Assembly (NCBI RefSeq): GCF_041261445.1
Contig: NZ_JBGCCU010000034.1
Location: forward strand, 45,295-109,294
DNA length: 64,000 bases
Reading direction: 5' to 3'
DNA from: Catenulispora sp. EB89
Lineage (GTDB): Bacteria; Actinomycetota; Actinomycetes; Streptomycetales; Catenulisporaceae
In this document: positions 8,232 to 16,980 of the stretch, in pieces
Layout of the letters: every line of letters begins with the position of its first letter
Numbering within the stretch: the stretch's first letter is position 1
The notes under the pieces: generated by a model
Database searches by the model: none
Seen by the model: the letters and a program-made list of their open reading frames with translations, nothing else
What the model was told of the DNA's origin: nothing
Position numbers and translations under genes: made by a program

Positions 8232-10958
8232 TTACCGGATCTTGCCCTTGACCGTGCTCGCGATCGCGTACTCGACGCTGTCGGCCAGCGCCTGGTCCCC
8301 GCCGAACAGAGTGACGGAGCGCAGCGTGGGCGCCTCCGCCGACAGCACCGCCCGGATCGGGGCCGGGAACCCGGCCGGCTCCGTGATCAGCAACGGCATC
8401 CCCGCGTTGGCCGCGTAGGCGCCGCCGGTCAGCGCGTCCGGGAAGGCCGCTCCGGAGGCCACGCCGACGGCGGTCGGCGCGTGTCCCGAGATCCGGACCA
8501 CGGCGTCCGCGACCGCGGCGGCGGTGTCGTAGCGGGTCGGACCGGCGAGGGAGTCTTCGACGTTCCGGCCGGTGGTGGAGATCTTCGCCACCGCGCGCTG
8601 CGCAGCCCCGCCGACCGGATCGATGTCCTGGTGCGACCACACGAACGGGGCCACAGCCGGATCGAGCGTGTCGCCGTCGGACAGGATGATCGGCGCGTTC
8701 TCCACCGCTCCCAGCGGCCCGGCCGCCAGCGCGTCCGGGAAGTCCTTCCCGGTGGCGACGATGACGTGCGGCGAGCTGCCGAAGGCCTCGGCCACCGCGA
8801 GCGAGGTGCGGTAGCGATCGGCGCCCTGGTAGCGGACGACCGAGTAACCGGCCTTGCGCAGCGCGGCCTCGACGCCGGGCGAGACCGCCGAGGGGCCGCC
8901 GAGGATGTAGACGGTCTTCGCCATCGACGGCCCGCCGGTGACCCGGTCGATCTCGGCGCGGGTGTCCAGGTCCAGAGCCGCGGGCGCGGTGAGCAGGAGC
9001 GGTCCGTGCACGTGCGCGGCGAGCGGCACGCCGCTGAGCGCGTCGGGGGCCTGGTCGCCGCGCGCCAGCACGACGGCGGACGCGGAGCCGGCCTTCCACT
9101 GGGCCTGCGAGACCAGGCGTGCGGTGGCGTAGCGGTCGGTGCCGCCGATGCGGTGGACGTCGGCGGGGGTCGACGCCGGAGGCGACGGAGGTGGCGGCGT
9201 CGTCGCGGGCGGCGGCACGGTGACGGTGATCATCTGGACCAGCGGCTGAGCGGTCGGCCAGCCGAGGTTGTCGGCCGCGGTGACGGTGACGGGATAGGTG
9301 CCGGATGCGGCGTAGACGTGCTCCTGTACGCCGCCCCCGAAGAAGGCGCTGCCGGCGTTCCAGGTCACCACCGGCGTGTGGTCCCCGAAATCGATCGTGT
9401 AGGAGCCGAGATAGGGATCGTCGACCGGGGTGTCGATCACCGCCTCGACTTCGCCTGCGGGCGTGTACCAGCCGTTGACCGGCGTGACCGTCAGAGTCGG
9501 AGAGAACACCCGCTTGGCGATGGTGGCGGTGAAAGGCTTGGTGAACACCCTTCCGTGCGCGTCCGTGAGGGTGACAGTGCCTTGGTATCCCTTGTCCTCG
9601 CCGTAGGTGTGGCTCGGTGCCGTGCCCGTCTCGGGGTAGGGCCGGGTGCCGGAATCGGAGCCGTCGCCGAACTGGACGCTGTAGCTGACGATCGGCCACC
9701 AGCTGCCGCCGTCTCCTTGGACGGCGACGGTCACCGTCCGGTAGTCCGAGGGCGTGTTCCCGACGGAGGCCGTCACGGTCGGATTCGGCATGTAGTTCAT
9801 GGCGAGTTCGAACGCGCCCCGGTCCGCGTAGCTGATCGGGCCGGTCCCGGTGTCGGTGACCAGGGGGTCGTCGGTCCGGACGACGCCGGAGTAGTCGCGG
9901 GCGGGCATGTTCCGCGCGCCGGAGTCGGCGGAGTCGATCGCCGGCGAGCCGGGGGCGAGGCCCCAGCCGTTGCGCTGCACGGATCCGGCGGGCACCGGGT
10001 TCGCGAAACCCGGGTCGACGGTCAGGTCGTGGGTACCGTGGCCGGCCGCGTCGAGCGCCGGTCCGTCCGCGAACGTCTGGCCCTGCCAGGACACGGCGGC
10101 GGTTCCGGCGGCCGTGGTGAGGATGTTCGAGTCGACGACCGGCGCGCTCGCGGAGGCGTCGACGGCCAGCGCGGCGGCGGGCGTCGTCCCGCACGCGCGG
10201 GCGTTGCTGATGATGTCGTCGGCGACGGTGACGTCGGCGGACGTGCCGAGCACGGAGACACCGGCGCCGCAGTTCTCGTCGATGGTGTCCGAGACCACGT
10301 CGACGCCGGTCGAGTCGCTGACCGCCACCCCGCCGGTGTCGGCGGTCGCGACCGTGTCGCCGACCACCACGTGGGACGACTGCCGGAGCAGGACGCCGGG
10401 GCCGGGATTGTTGGCGGCGACCCCGGCGGAAAGGGTCACCCCGGTCGAGCCGGTCACCGCGACCGCCGGCTGGGTCGGGTCCGGCGTGGCGGAGCCGTAC
10501 TGCGAGGAGGAGGCCCAGAAGGTGTTCACCGCGATGTTCGTCGACGAGTCGATCCGCAGCGCCTCGCCGGTCTGGTCCACGAGGCGCAGCCGGTTCAGGG
10601 TGACGTCGTGCTGTCCGGCGACCGAGATGCCGTACGCCCCGCCGACGATCGTCGCGTTGAACCCCTGGGCCTGGAGCGTGATCCCGGACTTGGTGACGTC
10701 GATGCCGCCCGGGAAGCTTCCGGCGAGCAGGAGGGTCGTCCCGCTGACGACGCTGCTGGACGCCAGCGCCGCCGGGATCGTGCAGTACGGCGTCGTGGAA
10801 CTCCCCGCGGTCGCCGCGGCGTCACTGCAGACGTTGATGTTGTCGAACACGTAGACGTTGGTCGCGTTGTTTGCCCGCGCCGGCAACGCGGTCGCCGTCG
10901 CGGCCGTCGCCGTCAGCGTCGAGACCGCGATCGCGGCCACGCGCCTGTACCTGCTCAC
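8232..10958 (-). CDS. Secreted beta-helix / PKD-like / CWB2 surface protein
   Basis: A 908-residue secreted protein. Residues 1-29 are a signal peptide (basic start, Ala/Thr-rich core, ALPARAN cleavage region). Residues about 30-390 look like a right-handed parallel beta-helix: repeated short VTGSTGVTLSAG and SSHVVVGDTV-type coils rich in Val, Asp, Ser and Thr. Residues about 390-580 contain two PKD/Ig-like modules (SVQFGDGSDSGTRPYP, YTIDFGDHTPVVTW). A Pro/Thr linker leads to three cell-wall-binding type 2 repeats (601-908) with GGTDRYATA, YQGADRYRTS and AGPTRYDTA plus PDALxG/A motifs. By family the CWB2 region anchors it non-covalently in the wall; the beta-helix may bind or cut a polysaccharide. 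ATG start follows a normal signal peptide. Confidence 0.88.
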   Translation of the reverse strand: MSRYRRVAAIAVSTLTATAATATALPARANNATNVYVFDNINVCSDAAATAGSSTTPYCTIPAALASSSVVSGTTLLLAGSFPGGIDVTKSGITLQAQGFNATIVGGAYGISVAGQHDVTLNRLRLVDQTGEALRIDSSTNIAVNTFWASSSQYGSATPDPTQPAVAVTGSTGVTLSAGVAANNPGPGVLLRQSSHVVVGDTVATADTGGVAVSDSTGVDVVSDTIDENCGAGVSVLGTSADVTVADDIISNARACGTTPAAALAVDASASAPVVDSNILTTAAGTAAVSWQGQTFADGPALDAAGHGTHDLTVDPGFANPVPAGSVQRNGWGLAPGSPAIDSADSGARNMPARDYSGVVRTDDPLVTDTGTGPISYADRGAFELAMNYMPNPTVTASVGNTPSDYRTVTVAVQGDGGSWWPIVSYSVQFGDGSDSGTRPYPETGTAPSHTYGEDKGYQGTVTLTDAHGRVFTKPFTATIAKRVFSPTLTVTPVNGWYTPAGEVEAVIDTPVDDPYLGSYTIDFGDHTPVVTWNAGSAFFGGGVQEHVYAASGTYPVTVTAADNLGWPTAQPLVQMITVTVPPPATTPPPPSPPASTPADVHRIGGTDRYATARLVSQAQWKAGSASAVVLARGDQAPDALSGVPLAAHVHGPLLLTAPAALDLDTRAEIDRVTGGPSMAKTVYILGGPSAVSPGVEAALRKAGYSVVRYQGADRYRTSLAVAEAFGSSPHVIVATGKDFPDALAAGPLGAVENAPIILSDGDTLDPAVAPFVWSHQDIDPVGGAAQRAVAKISTTGRNVEDSLAGPTRYDTAAAVADAVVRISGHAPTAVGVASGAAFPDALTGGAYAANAGMPLLITEPAGFPAPIRAVLSAEAPTLRSVTLFGGDQALADSVEYAIASTVKGKIR

Positions 10959-11169
10959 TTGAGTGCCCCCACCTGTGCGCTTGTCTGATCACGGCGCGCG
11001 CCGCTGCGCGATCTCATCAGAGCGGACGTCCGGCGTCAATGGGGCTCCCGGGGCGTGTGGGCCAGGGCCTTCATCCCACCGAGTGAACACCCCGGCACGC
11101 CCCGCCGACCTTGGTCGATACTGACCCGTGGAGCACCGTCAACCACCGGTAACCGAAGGGTCACACGCC

Positions 11170-12033
11170 ATGCTGCGCATCGCACTGCCGAACAAGGGAT
11201 CGCTCTCGGAGGCGGCCACGGCGATGCTGCATGAGGCCGGCTACCGGCGGCGCAAGGACGGCAAGGAGCTGATGGTCGTCGACGCGGCCAACAACGCCGA
11301 GCTGTTCTTCCTGCGGCCGCGCGACATCGCGACCTATGTCGGGTCGGGCCGGCTGGACGTCGGCATCACCGGGCGTGACCTGCTGCTGGACTCCGGGGCG
11401 TCGGCCGAGCCGATCATGGATCTGGGGTTCGCGCGCTCGACGTTCCGGTTCGCCGCGCTGCCGGCGACCGTGGAGCAGGTGGCCAAGGAGCCGGGGGTGG
11501 CGGGGCTGGCCGGGCTGCGCGTCGCCTCGGCGTACCCGGGCGTGGTGCGCGAGTACCTGGCCGCCGCCGGGGTGACCGCCGAGGTGGTGAAGCTGGACGG
11601 CGCGGTGGAGGTGTCGATCGCGCTGGGCGTGGCCGACGTCGTCGCGGACGTCGTGGAGACCGGCACCACGCTGCGGCACGCCGGGCTGGAGGTCTTCGGC
11701 GACCCGATCCTCACCTCCGAGGCGCAGCTGATCCGGCGCGTCGGCGCCGAGGAGAGCCCCGCGGTGGAGCAGTTCCTGCGGCGCCTCAAGGGCGTCATCA
11801 CCGCGCGCGAGTACGTCCTGATGGACTACGACATCCGGGCCGAGAACGTGGACCGCGCGGTCCAGGTCACCCCGGGCATCGAGTCGCCGACCGTGTCGCC
11901 GCTGCACGACAAGGGCTGGGTCGCGGTCCGTTCGATGGTCCGCCGCGCCGAGGCCCAGCGCATGATGGACGACTTGTGGGATCTGGGTGCGAGGGGAATC
12001 CTCGTCACGGATATCCTCGCGTGTCGGCTTTAG
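11170..12033 (+). CDS. hisG: ATP phosphoribosyltransferase, long form
   Basis: First committed step of histidine synthesis: joins ATP and PRPP to phosphoribosyl-ATP. 287 residues, the hexameric long form: catalytic part with RIALPNKGSLSE, GRLDVGITGRDLL and the PRPP loop DVVETGTTLR, then the C-terminal histidine-sensing domain (about 210-287, YDIRAENVDRAVQVTPGIESPTVSPL) for feedback inhibition. ATG 11170 is preferred over GTG 11128 because MLRIALPNKG is the family start. Confidence 0.95.
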   Translation: MLRIALPNKGSLSEAATAMLHEAGYRRRKDGKELMVVDAANNAELFFLRPRDIATYVGSGRLDVGITGRDLLLDSGASAEPIMDLGFARSTFRFAALPATVEQVAKEPGVAGLAGLRVASAYPGVVREYLAAAGVTAEVVKLDGAVEVSIALGVADVVADVVETGTTLRHAGLEVFGDPILTSEAQLIRRVGAEESPAVEQFLRRLKGVITAREYVLMDYDIRAENVDRAVQVTPGIESPTVSPLHDKGWVAVRSMVRRAEAQRMMDDLWDLGARGILVTDILACRL

Positions 12034-12072
12034 TTGTCATGGGTTCGTTGAGCCCGGGAGAAACGGACCAGC

Positions 12073-12603
12073 GTGCAGGTGACGGACAACCACGATCATG
12101 ACCGCCAGGCCCCCGGACCTCTGGACCCGTACAGCCTCCCGGTCCCCGATCGGGTCCCGCAGCTCCCGGCGACCTTCCGGCCGCGGCGCACCCGCGTGGC
12201 GGTGCTGGCGGTGTCCACCGCGCTGATCGTGACGCTGGTCATCGTGGCCCTGATACTGCCCGACACCGGCTCCACGGCCTGGTCGGTCCCCGAGCGCGTG
12301 GCGTTCGCGGCGATCGGCCCGGCCATCTCGGCCGGGCTGTACCTGCTGGCGCGCCCGAAGATCGTCGCCGACGAGCGCGGGCTGACGATCGTGAACACCG
12401 CACGGACGCAGCATCTGGAGTGGGCGCAGATCGTACGGGTGAATCTTCGCCCCGGGGATCCGTGGGTGCTGCTGGATCTGGACAGCGGCGAGGTGCTGCC
12501 GGCGATGGGGATCCAGGCTTCGGGTGGGAAGGCGGCGCGCAAGGCCGCCGGAGAGCTGCGGGCCCTGGTGGACGAGCACACCAGGACCGAGCGGGACGAC
12601 TGA
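12073..12603 (+). CDS. PH-domain membrane protein
   Basis: 176 residues: a Pro/Arg-rich N terminus (1-40), two membrane segments (about 42-64 and 75-91), then a small bacterial PH-like domain (PKIVADERGLTIVNTARTQHLEWAQIVRVNL, with DPWVLLDLDSGEVLPAMGI). Such proteins are commonly found just downstream of hisG in actinobacteria. Specific function unknown. GTG start at 12073, about 40 bases after hisG, so probably the same transcript. Confidence 0.8.
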   Translation: MQVTDNHDHDRQAPGPLDPYSLPVPDRVPQLPATFRPRRTRVAVLAVSTALIVTLVIVALILPDTGSTAWSVPERVAFAAIGPAISAGLYLLARPKIVADERGLTIVNTARTQHLEWAQIVRVNLRPGDPWVLLDLDSGEVLPAMGIQASGGKAARKAAGELRALVDEHTRTERDD

Positions 12604-12670
12604 CCAGCGGGCCGAGCGGGCTTAGCGGGCCGCGCGGCACCCGAGGCACCCGGCACGGCAGGCGAACAGG

Positions 12671-13360
12671 CTAAGCGGCGCCCAGCGAAGCGGTGGCCAG
12701 CTTCAGCGCGAAGCCCAGGAACAGCGAGCCGATCCCGCCGGTCATCGACGCCGCCAGCCGCTTGCGCCGGCGGAACGCGCTGGCCAGCCGGTGGCCGGTG
12801 AAGATCAGCACACTCAGATACCCGGCCGAGAACAGCATCACGATCGTCGACAGCAGCGCGAAGGCCTCCGTCGGGTGCGCCGCGTGCGGGTTCACGAACT
12901 GCGTCAGGAACGCCAGGTCGAACAGGATCGCCTTGGGGTTCAGCAGGCTGACGACCAGCGCGCGCCGGAACGGCCGCTCGGCGGCCTCCACCGCCTCGGC
13001 CATCGCGGCAGCGCCCTCGGCGTCCGCGACACCGGCCGCGACCGCCGCCTGCTGGCGCACCCGCAGCGCCTTCACCGCCGAGCGCACCATCCCGAACCCG
13101 AGCCAGGCCAGGTAGGCCGCGCCGAGGTACTTCACCACGTCGAACGTCGCCGGCGAGCGCTTCAGCATCGAGGCCGCGCCGGCGGCGGTCAGCGTCAGCA
13201 GCACCGCGTCGCCGAGGAACACGCCGGAGGCGGCGCGGTAGCCGGTCCGCACCCCCTTGCGCGCGCCGACCGTCAGCACGTACAGCGAGTTCGGACCCGG
13301 CAGGAGCACTATGAGCAGCGCGCCGAGCACGAAGGTCGGCAGATCAACAGTCCCGAGCAT
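12671..13360 (-). CDS. LysE-family amino acid exporter
   Basis: A 229-residue integral membrane protein with about six hydrophobic segments and the family N-terminal signature LLPGPNSLYVLTVGARKGVRTGYRAASG, plus SLLNPKAILFDLAFLTQFV. LysE/RhtB/LeuE proteins export amino acids; LeuE-like leucine export is possible but the substrate is not shown. An Ala/Glu-rich cytoplasmic loop (about 105-130) is longer than usual. Monocistronic on the minus strand, convergent with the PH-domain gene. Confidence 0.88.
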   Translation of the reverse strand: MLGTVDLPTFVLGALLIVLLPGPNSLYVLTVGARKGVRTGYRAASGVFLGDAVLLTLTAAGAASMLKRSPATFDVVKYLGAAYLAWLGFGMVRSAVKALRVRQQAAVAAGVADAEGAAAMAEAVEAAERPFRRALVVSLLNPKAILFDLAFLTQFVNPHAAHPTEAFALLSTIVMLFSAGYLSVLIFTGHRLASAFRRRKRLAASMTGGIGSLFLGFALKLATASLGAA

Positions 13361-13403
13361 GCCGCGAAGCTTCTCATACGAAGCTCCGCGTGCGCGCCCG
13401 GTT

Positions 13404-15185
13404 TCACCGCTTGAAATCGGCGAAGGGATCCTGCCCCGGAGCTTCCTTGTCCTGCTCGGGGTGCTCGGCCGCGTGCTCCTCGCGCAGGACCCGCCGCAGC
13501 ACCTTGCCGATCATGTTGCGCGGCAGGTCCTCGCGGAACGCGATCAGCTTGGGCACCTTGTACGGCGCCAGGTGCTGGTGCGCGAAGACGTCCAGCTCCT
13601 CGGCGGTGACCGACATCCCCTCGGCGAGCTGGATGACCGCCTTCACCGTCTCCCCGCGGTAGGGGTCCGGCACGCCGATCACCGCCGCGTCGTAGACCGC
13701 CGGGTGCTCGCGCAGCACGTCCTCGATCTCCGAGGGGTAGATCGAGAACCCGGAGGCGATCACCACGTCCCGCTTGCGGTCGATCAGCGTCACGTAGCCG
13801 TCCGGCGACATCACCCCGATGTCGCCGGTGTACAGCCAGCCGTTGCGCAGCGCGAGCTTGGTCTCGTCCTCCTGGTTCCAGTAGCCCTGGAACAGCTGCG
13901 GACCGAACACCACCAGCTCCCCGGCCGCGCCGATCGGCAGCACGCGGTCCTGCCGGAACTCGTCGACGATCTTCACGTGGGTGTTCGGCAGCGGCAGCCC
14001 GATGGTGCCGGGCCGGGAGTTGGCGTTCAGCGGGTTGGCCAGCGTGACCGGGGAGGACTCGGTCATGCCGTAGCCCTCGGCCAGGCGGCCGCCGGTGGCC
14101 TTCTGGAAGGCGTCGATGGTGTCCACCGGCAGCCGCATGGCGCCGGATATGCAGGTCCGGATGGAGCGCAGGTCGTATTTCCCGATCTTCTCGTGCTCCA
14201 GCAGCTTGGAGTAGATCGGCGGCACGCCGGGGAACACCGTGGGCCGCTCGTGCTTCACGGCGTCCAGCACCAGCTCCGGGTCGAACGTCGGCAGCAGGAC
14301 CAGGGTCCCGGCCAGCCGCACGCCGGTGATCACGCACAGCATCAGGCCGTAGACGTGGAACAGCGGCAGCACGCACAGCACCGACTCCCGCCCCGAGACG
14401 GCGTTCTGGTCCCACGCCTGCACCTGGTGCGCGTTGGCGACCAGGTTCCGGTGGGTGAGCATGGCGCCCTTCGGCCGGCCGGTGGTGCCGCCGGTGTACT
14501 GCAGGACCGCCAGGTCCTGTGCCGGCTCGACCGGCTCCTGGTCGACCGGGCCCGGCGAGGTCTCCAGGAACTCCGAATACGGCACGGCGCGCGCCCCCGG
14601 CGGCAGCGGCGTGATCAGCCGCTCCCGCTTCTCCCGGGCCGCGCCGATCGGCAGGTCCAGCAGCTTGCGCTTGAACGAGGGCAGGAAGTCGGCCAGGCAC
14701 ACCGAGATGACGTGCTCGACCGCGGTGCCGGGCCGGGCGGCGTCCAGAGTGGCGTAGGCGCCGTCGAAGACGATCGCCACCTTCGCGCCCGAGTCGGTGA
14801 GCTGGTGCCGCAGCTCGGAGTCGGTGTAGAGCGGATTGCAGGCGACCATCACGGCGCCGAGGCGGGTGATCGCGAAGAACGCGGTGACCGCGGCCGGGCA
14901 GTTCGGCAACACCAGGGCAACGCGGTCGCCCTTGGCCACGCCGAGCTCGCGCAGCGCGCCGGCCAGCCGGTCGACGTCCCGGCGCAGCTGCTTGTAGGTG
15001 GTCTTGCGGCCGAAGAACACCAGGGCGGTCCGGTCGCCGAAATCGCGCGCCGCGTCGTCCAGAAGCCTGGTCACCGGGACGTCCGGGACGGTCACGTCCG
15101 TGGGCACGCCCGCTGCGTAGAACCGCAGCCAGGGCCGCTCCGCATAGGGATCGGGCACGGCTGTAGACGGGGCGGTCTGGCTCAC
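13404..15185 (-). CDS. fadD: Long-chain fatty-acyl-CoA ligase
   Basis: 593-residue ANL enzyme activating fatty acids to acyl-CoA. Signatures in order: P-loop YTGGTTGRPKGAMLTHRN (about 200-217), EGYGMTESSPVT, GWLYTGDIG, DRKRDVVIASGFSIYPSEIE and the C-terminal catalytic-lysine region DLPRNMIGKVLRR. GTG 15185 (VSQTAPSTAVPDPYAERPW) is chosen; extending to ATG 15260 would add 25 residues with no clear ribosome site. The last residues (HAAEHPEQDKEAPGQDPF) are a polar tail. Divergent from the ketopantoate reductase-like gene. Confidence 0.93.
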   Translation of the reverse strand: MSQTAPSTAVPDPYAERPWLRFYAAGVPTDVTVPDVPVTRLLDDAARDFGDRTALVFFGRKTTYKQLRRDVDRLAGALRELGVAKGDRVALVLPNCPAAVTAFFAITRLGAVMVACNPLYTDSELRHQLTDSGAKVAIVFDGAYATLDAARPGTAVEHVISVCLADFLPSFKRKLLDLPIGAAREKRERLITPLPPGARAVPYSEFLETSPGPVDQEPVEPAQDLAVLQYTGGTTGRPKGAMLTHRNLVANAHQVQAWDQNAVSGRESVLCVLPLFHVYGLMLCVITGVRLAGTLVLLPTFDPELVLDAVKHERPTVFPGVPPIYSKLLEHEKIGKYDLRSIRTCISGAMRLPVDTIDAFQKATGGRLAEGYGMTESSPVTLANPLNANSRPGTIGLPLPNTHVKIVDEFRQDRVLPIGAAGELVVFGPQLFQGYWNQEDETKLALRNGWLYTGDIGVMSPDGYVTLIDRKRDVVIASGFSIYPSEIEDVLREHPAVYDAAVIGVPDPYRGETVKAVIQLAEGMSVTAEELDVFAHQHLAPYKVPKLIAFREDLPRNMIGKVLRRVLREEHAAEHPEQDKEAPGQDPFADFKR

Positions 15186-15312
15186 AAGCGGAGTCAAACA
15201 CGTATTGAGGGGGTTGTCAGTAGCCGCCTTGGACACAAGATCGCAAAATCCGCTGTTCACGAAAAGACTTTCGACTCTTCACACAGGCGTTACGACCGCT
15301 AGAGTCCGAAGG

Positions 15313-16332
15313 ATGCGCTACATCATCATCGGCGCCGGCGCGGTCGGCGGCACCATCGGCGGCCGGCTGGCCGAGTCGGGGCGGGACGTGGTCCTGGTCG
15401 CACGCGGTGCGCACCTGGAGGCCTTGCAGCGGGACGGGCTGCGGCTGCTCACCCCGGACAGCGATTTGCGGCTGCCGATCCCGGCGGTCGCCGGGCCGCA
15501 GGAACTCGGCGAGCTGCGGCGGGACGACGTGCTGGTGCTCTGCGTGAAGTCGCAGGACACCGCCGGCGTGCTCAACCAGTGGGCCCAGGCGCCGGTCGCC
15601 GGCGGCGGGACCGCGGCGGAGCTGCTGCCCGTGGTCTGCGCGCAGAACGGCGTGGAGAACGAGCGCACGGCGCTGCGTCTGTTCCAGAACGTGTACGGGC
15701 TCTGCGTCTGGCTGCCCTCGGTGCACCTGGAGCCCGGCGTGGTGGCGGCGAACTGCACGCCGCAGTCGGGCATCCTGACCGTCGGCCGCTACCCGGACGG
15801 CGTCGACGACGTGATCAAGCAGATCGGCCACGACCTCGGCGAGAGCCGGTTCGACGCGCCGGTGGTCGACGACGTCATGCGCTGGAAGTACGGCAAGCTG
15901 CTGAGCAACCTGGGCAACGCCATCGAGGCGGTGGGCGACGTGGCCGCCGACGACGACCTGGCCGAGCGGCTGATCGAGGTGTGCCGGCAGGAGGGGATCC
16001 GGGTCCTGAACGCGGCCGGCATCCCGTTCGTCGGCTCCGCCGAGCGTCAGGCCGTCCAGGGCGACCGGATGGACTTCGTCGAGATTGCCGCCGTCCCGCG
16101 CGGCGGCGGCTCCAGCTGGCAGAGCCTGGCGCGCGGGACCGGGTCGATCGAGACGGACTACCTGTCGGGCGAGATCTCGCTGATCGGGCGGACCCACGGC
16201 GTCCCGACCCCGGTCAACGCACTGATGCAGCGACTGAGCGCGCTGTTCGCCGCCGAAGGGCGGGCTCCGGGGAGCCTGCCGCTGACCGAGTTGGCGGAGT
16301 TGGTGGAGCAGGCTCAGGGGTCTGCGGCCTGA
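15313..16332 (+). CDS. Ketopantoate reductase-family (ApbA/PanE) oxidoreductase
   Basis: 339 residues. An NAD(P)-binding fold opens with RYIIIGAGAVGGTIGGRLAE (GxGxxG), followed by KSQDT and AQNGVENE, and the helical ketopantoate reductase C-terminal domain with KYGKLLSNLGNAI (catalytic Lys region) and THGVPTPVNALMQRL. The family reduces 2-oxo acids, classically 2-dehydropantoate to pantoate for CoA synthesis. No pan genes lie nearby, so a different 2-oxo-acid substrate is quite possible; for that reason no panE symbol is given. ATG 15313 is preceded by AAGG. Confidence 0.85.
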   Translation: MRYIIIGAGAVGGTIGGRLAESGRDVVLVARGAHLEALQRDGLRLLTPDSDLRLPIPAVAGPQELGELRRDDVLVLCVKSQDTAGVLNQWAQAPVAGGGTAAELLPVVCAQNGVENERTALRLFQNVYGLCVWLPSVHLEPGVVAANCTPQSGILTVGRYPDGVDDVIKQIGHDLGESRFDAPVVDDVMRWKYGKLLSNLGNAIEAVGDVAADDDLAERLIEVCRQEGIRVLNAAGIPFVGSAERQAVQGDRMDFVEIAAVPRGGGSSWQSLARGTGSIETDYLSGEISLIGRTHGVPTPVNALMQRLSALFAAEGRAPGSLPLTELAELVEQAQGSAA

Positions 16333-16446
16333 TCCCGCGAGGCGGCGCGCCGGCATCCGGCGCGCGGCCTGATCTGAAGAGGCGACGCAACCTTTCCGGT
16401 TCCCGGTCACTCATGTGTCTCGATCGACGGGAATCGGGAGGGGCCC

Positions 16447-16980
16447 ATGGCCGACCAGGCACGGCTGGAGGAGTTCGCCGAGTACGCGGCGGCTCGGCAG
16501 AGCCATCTGAAACGCACGGCGTTCTTGCTGTGCGGGGACTGGCATGAGGCGCAGGACCTCACGCAGACCGCGCTGCTGAACCTGTGCAAGGCATGGCACC
16601 GCGCGAAGCGGGCCGACTCCATCGACGCCTACGCGCAGAAGACGCTCATCAACGCCTACCTCGGCGGCCGGCGCAAGCGGAGCCGGGAGCGCGAGGTCCA
16701 GGCCTCGGTCGCGGTGACGGCCTCGCCTTTCGCCCGGGAGGACCAGCCCGATCTGCGGCTGGCGCTGCTGGCCGCGCTGACGGAGCTGCCGCCGCGCGGC
16801 CGGGCCGTGGTGGTGCTGCGGTTCTGGGCGGACTTCAGCATCGAGGACACGGCCGCCGCGCTCGGATGCTCGACCGGCAACGTGAAGAGCCATTCGTCGC
16901 GGGCCCTGGCCAAGCTGCGGGAGCTGCTCGGGGATTCCCTCGCCGACTTCGAGTACTCGCGGGAGGGCGGGCAGCGATGA
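16447..16980 (+). CDS. SigE-family ECF RNA polymerase sigma factor
   Basis: 177 residues: sigma region 2 (about 10-75: RQSHLKRTAFLLCGDWHEAQDLTQTALLNLCKAW) and region 4 (about 105-160: LPPRGRAVVVLRFWADFSIEDTAAALGCSTGNVKSHSSRALAKL). This matches the actinobacterial SigE-type subfamily, which is usually followed by a membrane protein. Here the next gene starts within the stop codon (ATGA) and has one membrane segment, fitting a sigma/anti-sigma pair (inference). Confidence 0.9.
   Translation: MADQARLEEFAEYAAARQSHLKRTAFLLCGDWHEAQDLTQTALLNLCKAWHRAKRADSIDAYAQKTLINAYLGGRRKRSREREVQASVAVTASPFAREDQPDLRLALLAALTELPPRGRAVVVLRFWADFSIEDTAAALGCSTGNVKSHSSRALAKLRELLGDSLADFEYSREGGQR

Noticed and set aside
8481..10988. 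An 835-residue plus-strand open frame opposite the CWB2 protein
   Set aside because: Val/Arg/Gly/Asp low complexity with no domains; the minus strand gives a signal peptide and CWB2 repeats.
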